Below are positions 20,090 through 28,900 of a stretch of DNA of 64,000 nt, in pieces. The stretch is taken from contig NC_086188.1 of the NCBI RefSeq assembly GCF_023053635.1, positions 3,241,001-3,305,000 of the forward strand, read 5' to 3'. The DNA is from Elgaria multicarinata webbii. Its lineage: Eukaryota; Chordata; Lepidosauria; Squamata; Anguidae. The notes under the pieces are model-generated. The model was not told the origin of the DNA. It was given only the letters and a program-made list of their open reading frames with translations, and ran no database searches. The translations under genes were made by a program, and so were the position numbers. Within the stretch, counting starts at the first letter, position 1. Each line of letters begins with the position of its first letter.

Positions 20090-20860
20090 CGGTATCTTCT
20101 CATGCTTGGCCAAGGCAGATCTGGGAAACGTAGCCATGAATGGGCAGCTTAATTAACTCCCCCACTGTTCTCTGTCCGATTGATGTTCAGGCCTCCTTTC
20201 ACCCTTGACAGAACTCACTTCCGGAGTTGTCCGTCAAAGGAGCAATGAAACGCACACGGCCGAGGCGGAGGACTTGCGGCGAGCAGCCAGACCTGGGTCG
20301 ATCACGCGTGAGGTTTCGGGGTGCCCCGGGCCTTGCTCTGCTCTGGCTGGGCTCGACCAGCGTGTGCTTCTTGGCACCCGGGGTCTAGGTTAGTTCCCAC
20401 CTGTCAGGTCGGTGAAAAGGTGAGCTTTGAAATCTGAAAACCGCAGCGCAGTAGAGCGTCACGGTGGGTTCTCCCGGCCGTCTCAGGCAAGGCAAACGGC
20501 AGAGAAAGAGGGGGAGCCATGGAGAACTTCTCCTGCACAAGCCCTCCTAGAAGAATGTGCAGGAGCTGCACAAGAGCGCTCCCATCTGCCTCATGCAGGG
20601 CTGCAAGACTTCGTTCAGCCAGAGGGCCAAATTTCAGCGGTGGTGGTGGGGATAAAAGGCAAAAAGAGCGGAGCAAACATAAAAAAAACGGCCACTATAT
20701 TTTAGCTTGGGAACACAAGAAACTCTGAACCAACCTTTATGCATGCGACGTGCATGACACAGCACTCCAAAAACAAAGCAAATGACCACTAGTGCATCCA
20801 GTTTATACCTTTTTATAGATTTAAACATTTTTTAAATTCTCAAAGTTTAAATTGTATAGC
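20090..20860. other. Intergenic, unassigned
   Basis: Moderately GC-rich to 20650, then AT-rich. I see no exon, known repeat or RNA gene. Confidence 0.4.
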
Positions 20861-20865
20861 TTTAG

Positions 20866-20910
<45 letters not shown>

Positions 20911-20912
20911 TT
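20866..20912 (+). repeat. (ATT)n microsatellite
   Basis: About fifteen ATT units followed by a short A run. Confidence 0.9.
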
Positions 20913-20984
20913 AAAAAACCCACTATACCTATATAACTAGATTTTAAAATGTGAAATGCTTTGGTATAAGATGCCAGCTTCAGA

Positions 20985-21090
20985 CCCAAACAAGAGTGTG
21001 CAACATGGGAAGCTAACTTATACAGAGCCAGACTCTTGGTCCGGTGAGCCCAGTATGGTCAACCCTAACTGGCCCACCGGTCCTCGAGTT
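20985..21090 (-). mobile_element. tRNA-SINE fragment
   Basis: GGAAGCTAACTTATACAGAG CCAGACTCTTGGTCCGGTGA GCCCAGTATGGTC is the reverse of the body seen at 35470-35560. Confidence 0.55.
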
Positions 21091-21234
21091 CTGTCCCCTG
21101 GCATCATGGCTTCAACCTATAGACTTTGGGGTCTGCTTTTGAAGCCCAGACTGTACGGGTCATCTCCACTGAATCATTACAATATTAAAATCGTTATTTT
21201 AATATTGTATTGGTTTTATATGCTCTTTTAACCA

Positions 21235-21455
21235 GTTTTATGTACTGTTAGTTTACCCTACCCTGTGCCTGCTTACCCTACCCTGTGCCTGTTGGCATTC
21301 TCTTCCCCTCCTTATTGTTTTACTATGATTTTATTAGATTGTAAGCCTATGCGGCAGGGCCTTGCTATTTACTGTTTTACTCTGTACAGCACCATGTACA
21401 TTGATGGTGCTATATAAATAAATAAATAATAATAATAATAATAATAATAATATTG
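21235..21455 (+). mobile_element. L2-type LINE family A tail
   Basis: Nearly identical to 1330-1550, including the paired CCCTACCCTGTGCCTG motifs and CCATGTACATTGATGGTGCT ATATAAATAAATAAATAAT. Confidence 0.9.
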
Positions 21456-21497
21456 TTCCCTGCCACGATCCAGAGGGAGAGGCGGATAATAAATGAA

Positions 21498-21547
<50 letters not shown>
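21498..21547 (+). repeat. (ATT)n microsatellite
   Basis: Pure ATT trinucleotides, preceded by a short CAGAGGGAGAGGCGGATAAT LINE-like tail fragment. Confidence 0.9.
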
Positions 21548-21548
<1 letters not shown>

Positions 21549-21733
21549 ACACCCCTTCCCCTACAACCACCGATCATTTGACAATTTCCTGTGTTTGTGC
21601 ATAAAAGCTGGCAACTCCAGTGGCCGCTTTCGGACCGCTTCTGAGCACAGTCCTCTGAACAGTTCTTTTCCCCCCCTGGAAAAGAGGACTGGGACGCTGG
21701 GAGAAGGATAACGACGGCGGGGAGAATTATTTA

Positions 21734-21916
21734 CCGTATTTCTTCGATTCTAAGACGCACTCCCCCCCCCCATATAAACATCTCTAAAAACAGGGTGCAT
21801 CTTAGAATCGCGGCTTCGTTTATTATTTCTTAGAATCAAAGCTGTTTTTCTGTTGGTGGTACTGAAATTAGTGTGCGTCTTACAATCGATGGCGTCTTAG
21901 AATCGAAGAAATACGG
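21734..21916. mobile_element. Palindrome-ended MITE flanked by TA (mariner-like)
   Basis: Terminal inverted repeats CCGTATTTCTTCGATTCTAA GACGC and their complement at 21892-21916, flanked by TA on both sides. Length 183. It has no coding capacity. A TA target is typical of Tc1/mariner derivatives. Confidence 0.7.
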
Positions 21917-22479
21917 TATTTGGTTTCCAGCCGGCAGCATGGAAAACGGGACCGGGAAGGAGGCCCTGCGTGGGTTTCGAAAGTTCTGTGAAGTCGACCC
22001 GTCCTCCTCGCAGAGTGATAGGAAGTGACGGGCCAGGCCAAGCTGATGTTCATTCGCCTGCAAGGGATGGAGGAGGATTGACAGGAGTGGAGATGTCAGG
22101 AGAAGAACGCCTCAGCGGGCAAAGGGCAGGAAAGCCGTCCTCTCTTCCATCCTGGGGGTCTTCTCCGGCAGTACCTGGTGCTTTTCCGACCGTGTGATAA
22201 GGTCTAGGGCTGGCTGCATCGCTCGGTCTGCTGGGATGGTCAGCAGGCCCGCCGAGAGACAGAGGCGTGAGCTGTGAACCAAGGGGCTCGCCCTGTTCTA
22301 ACAAATCTCACCTCGGTCTTAACTGACCACTCCTTCCAGCTTTGGCCTTCATCACACCTGTAAATATGGGGGAAGGTGATGATAATGGCCTACCTTGCAG
22401 GGCTGCCGTGACGATGACTGTGTTATCGTGGCAATTCCTCACAACAGCCCGCTAAGGTGGAGTCTTGTGGCACTGAAAT

Positions 22480-22560
22480 TCACAATCCTATCCACGTTTA
22501 GACAGAAAAAAAAGTCCTAAAATTCCCAGCCTTCCCCAGCCAGCACTGGCAGGCACCTGG
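22480..22560. repeat. Half copy of a fold-back MITE
   Basis: CACAATCCTATCCACGTTTA GACAG...GTCCTAAAATTCCCAGC resembles one arm of the element at 55705-55813. Confidence 0.35.
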
Positions 22561-22667
22561 TTACCTATGCCTGGTGTATGGATGGTGTTGATTACCATTA
22601 GCTGACTCTAACAAACTCCTCTGGGAAGGCAGATATAATGCAAAGGAGACATTTGCCCAAGACCGGG

Positions 22668-23002
22668 ATCATAAAATCATAGAATAGTAGAGTTGGAGGG
22701 GGCCTATAAGGCCATCAAGTCCAACCCCTTGCTCAATGCAGGAATCCACCCTAAAGCATCCCTGACAGATGGTTGTCCAGCTGCCTCTTGAAGCCCTCTA
22801 GTGTGGGAGAGCCCACAACCTCACCAGGCAACTGATTCCATTGTCGTACTGCTCTAACAGTCAGGAAGGTTTTCCTGATGTCCATCTGGAATCTGGCTTC
22901 CTGTAACTTCCCGTGTCCTGCACTCTGGGATGATGGAGAAGAGATCCTGGCCCTCCTCTGTGTGACAGCCTTTTAAGTATTTGAAGAATGCTATCATGTC
23001 TC
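22668..23002 (-). mobile_element. CR1 3' end of a chimeric unit, copy 1
   Basis: Reverse-strand CR1 from ATCATAGAATAGTAGAGTTG to GTATTTGAAGAATGCTATCA TGTCTCCC. From 23003 the sequence changes to a non-CR1 segment shared with the copy at 38891. Confidence 0.85.
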
Positions 23003-23190
23003 CCATTCCTCCTTTTTGGGACAAGGCCTATGAGAGCTAGATAAAATGTCGGACCAACAATATTGAGGCGATTAGGAGTTTGTGCTCACGTATTATTTGT
23101 CCTTTGTGCTGTAACAATATGTTAGAATCTACCAAATACAAGACATGGAGATGGAGGAGGAGGAGAAAGTGAGGCAGGTAACCCTTTGCC
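23003..23190 (-). repeat. Non-CR1 partner of the chimeric unit, copy 1
   Basis: GGCCTATGAGAGCTAGATAA, AATATTGAGGCGATTAGGAG, TTATTTGTCCTTTGTGCTGT, GGAGAAAGTGAGGCAGGTAA CCCTTTGCC. About 85-90 percent identical by eye to 39235-39422, joined to CR1 at the same point. Confidence 0.75.
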
Positions 23191-23489
23191 TCAGTAGGCA
23201 GGTCTGGCTGACTAGCAGGCTGGCGGAAGTTGAGTGGCTGAGAAGCAGAAGCATCCCGTTTCCATAGAAACTGCCTCTTAGAAACAAAGTGTTGGGTGAT
23301 GAGAGGCCCAGGGAAAGACATGTGAACGAGGCAAGGGGGCTTGGCAGACCTCTACATTCCCCACGGAATAGCTCATCCTTGCCCAGGCAAGGAGAAGACC
23401 GCAACCCTGGGAGGGGATGCCGGACCACTCAGCCCTGGATGCAGTTAACAGAGGAGGCCGAAGCCTTCGAAAATTAAGGAGCGTCAAAC

Positions 23490-23675
23490 TTTGCAGAAAT
23501 GAGTATCAGGGGCAGGATACCTGAGTACACCAGTTGCTGGGGAGAATGGGCAGTAGAGTGCTGTCGCCCTCACGTCCTGCTTGTGGGGGCAGCCACCGTG
23601 TGGGAAGAGCGCTGGACTGGACGGACCCTGGGCTGATCCCGTAGGGCTCTTCTTACGTTTTTACGTTCGTCTCGT
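23490..23675 (+). mobile_element. CR1-clade family B tail
   Basis: TACACCAGTTGCTGGGGAGA ATGGG, GAGCGCTGGACTGGACGGAC CCTGGGCTGATCCCGTAGGG CTCTTCTTACG. Confidence 0.7.
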
Positions 23676-24454
23676 CCCCTGGTTTCTGTCTGCTCCCAAA
23701 CTTGCAGGTTTCTTCCTGGACGGCTGCAACAACGTGACAATGGCACACTGTGGTGCGAACAGAGGGCCGTCACAGATGTCCCTGGGTGCCCCGTCCCCCA
23801 CGCTCAACACAGACAATTGTCAGGGACATCTTGGTTTCAGACGTTCGGTAGGGAGAAATAAAGCAGAGGGTTTGAATGGGGGAAACGGAGGCTCCATGGA
23901 TGAAAATACAAACTGAAAAATCAGTTTTGGAGCTACCTAAATTCCACCTTCTGTGGCCGGTTCGTGCATGCAGGTCATCGCATAAGGGAAGGACGCGTCT
24001 GCGTGGAATTCTGGACTGCTTGGCGGCTTTATTTCTCTCTCTTTATTTTCCTGTCTCTCTGGTCTCCTCTTGTTGTTCTTCCTTTTTGTCTGCAGCCTCA
24101 GAACCCCAAAGGTTCTGCAGGGTGAGCAAGAAACAGAACTCAGGATGAGGCGATTCTGCGGAGGAAGAGGTGGTGGGGGGATGCAGGTGGGAGCAGACTG
24201 GGCCCTGGGGTCACTGGTGCGTGTGTGTGTGGGGGAAAGCAGGTTCCTTTCCCACCCTTACGTCATGCCCCATGGCAGCCCTCTGACTTCCCCCCCACAG
24301 GACTGAACTGCAGCGGGGTGGGGTGGAGTGCTGCATTTGGGGGCTGCCGGGTGACTCTGTCTGCAGGACTCCCAGGGCTGCGTTAGGAAGGGATTTGGGA
24401 AGCTTCACCGATTTACCAAGAGGGGGTTCCTTAGGGAGACCTACTCGCCTCTCC

Positions 24455-24792
24455 TTAGAATCATAGAATAGCAGAGTTGGAAGGGGCCTGCAAGGCCATC
24501 GAGTCCAACCCCCTGAGTCCAACCCCCTGCTCAATGCAGGAATCCACCCTAAAGCATCCCTGACAGGTGGTTGTCCAGCCGCCTCTCGAATGCCTCTAGT
24601 GTGGGAGAGGTAACTGATTCCATTGTCATACTGCTCTAACAGTCAGGAAGTTTTTCCTGATGTCTAGCTGGAATCTGGCTTCCTTCAACTTGAGCCTGTT
24701 ATTCCATGTCCTGCACTCTGGGAGGATCCAGAAGAGATCCTGGCCCTCCTAAGTGTGACAACCTTTTAAGTATTTGAAGAGTGCTATCATGC
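24455..24792 (-). mobile_element. CR1 LINE 3' end
   Basis: Reverse CR1 tail with an internal 16-bp duplication (GAGTCCAACCCCCTGA repeated at 24500-24530). Ends GAGTGCTATCATG. Confidence 0.85.
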
Positions 24793-25025
24793 CTCTTGAA
24801 GGTCTCTAGTGTGGGAGAGCCCACCACCTCCCTAGGTCACTGATTCCACTGTCGCACTGCTCTAACAGTCAGGAAGTTTCCCCAGATGGAATGTGGCTTC
24901 CTTTAACTTGAGCCCGTTATTCGGTGTCCTGCACTCTGGGAGGCTGGAGAAGAGACCCTGGCCCTCCTCTGTGGGACAACCTTTCAAGTCTTTGAAGAGG
25001 GCTCTCAGGTCTCCCCTCCATCTTC
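24793..25025 (-). mobile_element. Second CR1 fragment abutting the CpG island
   Basis: GCCTCTTGAAGGTCTCTAGT GTGGGAGAGC...GGACAACCTTTCAAGTCTTT GAAGAGGGCTCTCAGGTCTC CCCTCCATCTTCTCT. Ends about 300 bases before the SGSM1 ATG, directly at the CpG island border. Confidence 0.85.
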
Positions 25026-25029
25026 TCTG

Positions 25030-25920
25030 CTGCACCACCAAGAAGCCCCTCCGGAGGGCGCCGGCTTGGGGAAGGCGAGGGGTGCCGAAGGGCCGCGCCG
25101 TCAAGCGGCTAGTCCTCTGCGCGGCCGTGCAGCGAGGGAAAGGCCGCGGCGGCGGCGGCGCAGCGGCGGCAGCCAGCAAGGCCCGCCCGAGCGCCCGTCC
25201 CTGGGCGGCGCTGCGGCTCCGGCTGGCCCAGCCCTCGCCGGCGTGGCCCGCCCTCCGCTGCTCTCCTCCGCCCCTGCGCGGCCGGCGGCTCACTTTGCGC
25301 TGCCGACGACGGGCGAGCAGGAGGATGGCGGCGGCGGCGGCGGCGGGGCGCCGGGGGGCTGCGGGCGAGGGCGGCCGGGGCGCGGCGGCGGCGGCGGCGT
25401 CCGGCTCGGCCGCCCTGCGCGCCTTCACGCCCTCCTCGCTGCTGCTGCTGCCCGCCGAGGCCGAGACGCGCCAGCGCCTCCTGCGCACCGCCAAGAAGGA
25501 GGTGGGTGGCCGCGGAATCGGGGACACCCCCCCCCCCCCGCTACACGGCTGCCTGGGTGGCGACCGCTTGGCTGGCTTTTGCCTTCCCCTCGGGGCAGCT
25601 CCCCTTTCGGAGGCCGGCGCGCACAGCTGGAAAGGGCCGGGTTGGGGGGGGGCGCGCGCTTCCTTTTGGGCGGAGGGGGCGTTCATCCCTCGCTTCTGTC
25701 GGAGAGGGGGGGGGATCTGGCCAGGAGGATGCGGCGAGCTGGCGGCATGGGGGGGGGCGCGGAGGTTAGAGGAGCCCACCTGGCCGTGTGTGTCCGGGGG
25801 GGGGGGGGCTGCCTTGCTGTCCCCATCACCTAGGAAACTATTCAGAAATGCCCCCGGGGGGGGGGCTCTCCAAAGACGTTCCCTTCTTGGATCGGGGCGC
25901 GAGAGAAACGAGTCGTCTCT
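25030..25920 (+). promoter_or_regulatory. CpG island / SGSM1 promoter region
   Basis: Abrupt switch from CR1-derived sequence to very GC- and CpG-rich DNA with GCG/GGC runs, spanning upstream sequence, exon 1 and the start of intron 1, with G- and C-homopolymers at 25530, 25640, 25700, 25800 and 25855. No TATA box is evident. This is the likely SGSM1 transcription start region. Confidence 0.8.
25325..25501 (+). CDS. SGSM1: SGSM1 exon 1: alanine-rich N-terminus
   Basis: The start ATG at 25325 sits inside the CpG island. Residues 1-42 are Ala/Gly-rich, encoded by GCG/GGC runs, and are absent from the short mammalian start as I recall it. [17 protein letters not shown] (43-59) is the conserved part. 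The donor is GAG|GTGGGT, phase 0. No in-frame stop separates this ATG from the upstream CR1, so the 5' limit is uncertain. Confidence 0.85.
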
Positions 25921-28900
25921 CCTTTTCACTCTGCTGGTGGGATTCGTACTGATGGGTGAGGAGGGGTCTCCCTCCACCCCACCCCACCCCCAGCTGCCCC
26001 CAAATTAGAAGCGCCTGCCCAAAAATGGCGAGGAAAGGGGGGCTCTAAGGTGACAGCGCCGTCTTGTATACCACGTGCCCCTTTCCCCACTACCACCACC
26101 CCCATCTTTCCTTCTGGATGTGTGGGATGTGCTGTTTTACCCGCTGGTGGAGAGAATTGCAGTCTTCACATGCCCAGAGGCTGGGAGGTTATCTCTCATG
26201 TTCCCGAATTGAGGCCTGGTGTCCAGATCAGATTCGGGTGGCCTGCCCCGACCTGGGGGCCTCCAGATGTTTTGTACTACAACTCCCATCATCCCCAGCC
26301 AGCTGGAAGTCTGGATTAGGGGATCAAGGTCACCATGGGGCAAAAGATGTTGAGGGCATGGAGTGGGACCCAATTTGAACAGGCACTCTGTCCCGGGACA
26401 AGGTGAAGTAGGAAGGCTGAAGAGGGTCTCTGAGGATGTGCAGAGTGTCTTTGCGCTTCGTCAGAGGACATGGCTGCACGTGTAGCTCTTTCCAGAGCTT
26501 CCTGCCTAACCCAGAATGTGCCTTAGATAGTGGCCATCACCACACTCTGGGCTGCTGCGTTACCTCCTTCGCCTCCAGCAGTATCTGAAGGTGGGAAATT
26601 TTCCCAAGGTCTCTTGCTGTGGCATCTGGACCTTGGATCTGCTTGGGTGATGGGTGTGTGTGCCCATATTCCTTAAAGGGCCGGTGCTAAATTCAACACT
26701 ATTCTGCACTGTCCCCTTCCCCAAATTTTGGGCCGGGGGTAGGGTGGGGTGGTAGTTGGTTTATTTTAAAAGATTCCCAGCTGTCAAAATTCGGGTGGCT
26801 GCCCCTCCCCCTCCAGAGCGGCATTAAAGCTGCAGGTTATATAAACCTGCAGGTGATTCTCCTAGGCAGAAGGGCTGCCGGAGCCTGGTTGCTGCGTTTT
26901 GCTGATGATGCCGGATTCATTTGCACAGCCCTTGCGCTTGGAGATGCTAGCTGGGGAGGTTTCAGTGTGAGGTTTTGCTCTGCTGCTCCCGTGGGTTGCC
27001 CATTCCGTCGCCTTTGCTGCAGCGGATCACCCCTGCATGCCGGCGAAGGCCAGGACCTGCCTTCCCCAACCTGATGCCCTCTGGGAGTGTTGGATCGCAA
27101 TTCCCATCATGCCGGGAATGATGGAGGTTGCAGTCCTACACCACAGAAGGGCATCCGCTTTTCCAAGGTGAGCATGTGAAGGATGTTGCCTTGGTTCATC
27201 AAGGTTTGAGGCTTCTGGATTGTCTGTTTTAGATCATGCTGGAGTAGGCATATCCCATGGCTGGAGCTTTGGGGAAGTGGGTTTCATTGACAGCAGGGGG
27301 TGGGCAGAAAGTAGCATCAGCTGTTTGGGACTTCAGTTCCCAGCATTCCTAGCTATTGGCCTTGCCGGCAGGGGCCTCTAGGAACTGAAGTCCCAAACAT
27401 CTGGAGATCTCCCTCCCCACATTTACAAGACGCCTTGTGCCAAGTTCCCTTGCCCCATTCCTTCCCTCCCTCCCTCCCTCCCCCCACTCTGAGCTGTGGT
27501 TCTTCTCCAGTCTCAAGGCGGGGGGAGTGCTGTGCAGGGCTTTTCCTTAGGAAGCGGAAGACAGGACTGTTACATAAATGCCATGGATGCATTTCGTTCA
27601 GACTCCCTCTTGGGGACAAGAAGGCGCAAGTTTTCTGGAGCACCTTCAAGGCAAACTGGCTCGTGGCACCCTTCCCATTGCTTGGAGAACATGTCGTGGG
27701 CACCCAGACCTTGTTCAAGGCTCAGCTGTCTTGCATCAATCAGCTATTGTGTTACGGTGTCGGCCATATTACCAGAAACAGAAGAAAATGCCCTGTGAAC
27801 ACATGGCTTTGTTTTTATTTCCTTTTGCAGTTGTGAGCTGATGATGATGATGATGTTGACTATTATTATGCTCCTCACCATGTAGACTCCAAAGTCTTCA
27901 TGCATGTTCTGCCCACTTAATGGGCCTCTGATGATAGAGTTGGGTGGCCTGAAAGTACGCTTGGCTCTCCAGAGGTGCTAGCTTTCTCTTTTCTGTCTGT
28001 GGCCACCATTCTCAAGGATTAGGCAGGGCACGGCAGGCCGGCTTCCTGCAAACGTCATTTTGGGGCATGCTTTTGGAGTAACGATTGGTGGCGGGGGGGG
28101 GGGGGGGAAGCAGTGCCGAATGGCAACACCGCACACACACACACACATACACTGGCATCGCATCCCAAACCTGATGCACACTCGCGTGATGTGCAAAAGA
28201 AATGGTTGGTGTGAAGGAGGGCGTGGAACGGGTGTTAATTGGGGAGCCTTGATAAATGCAGGCCAGTTCCCAGTTTGGAGAAGTTCATTCATTCATTTAT
28301 TATATTTCTATCCCACCCTGTCGTGGAAGCTCTCTGGACGGTTCACAAAAACGAAAATCCATTAAAATGCTTTATATCAAGTCTAAAACCATCCATGTAA
28401 GGATGTAAAACAGAGAGCCCATGCAACAACAACTACTACTATCTAGAATAACCTTCCTCAACCTGGGGCGCTCCAGATGTGTTGGACTGCAACTCCCAGA
28501 ATGCCCCAGCCAGCTGGCTGGGGCATTCTGGGAGTTGCAGTCCAACACATCTGGAACGCCCCAGGTTGAGGAAGGCTGATCTAGACGGGGGAACTTGAGT
28601 AGCGTCTTTGGCCTGGAACAGCCTTCCTCCACCTGGTGCTCTCCAATTGTGTTGGACTACAACTCCCATCATCCCACAGCCAGCATGGGGATGATGGGGA
28701 TTGGTAGCTCAACACATCTGGGCAGGGGCACCAGCTTGGGAAAGGTTGCTCTAGACCTCACCACCGCCCTGTAGTTCTCCCACTACTCTGCATTTCTGTT
28801 GTGCTGACGAGGGCAGAACAGGAGGAAGCGCTTCCCCATCCATCCTGGAAGGACGGCGGCTCTTTCACACCCAGGGCTTCGCCTCGGCAGCTCCAGCCGT

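Noticed and set aside
21334-21711. Poly-Asn and poly-Ile frames
   Set aside because: They are translations of (ATT)n/(AAT)n tracts at LINE tails.
24893-26008. 371-codon open frames on both strands over the CpG island
   Set aside because: High GC removes stops by chance. Only 25325-25501 on the plus strand is supported by splice sites and homology.
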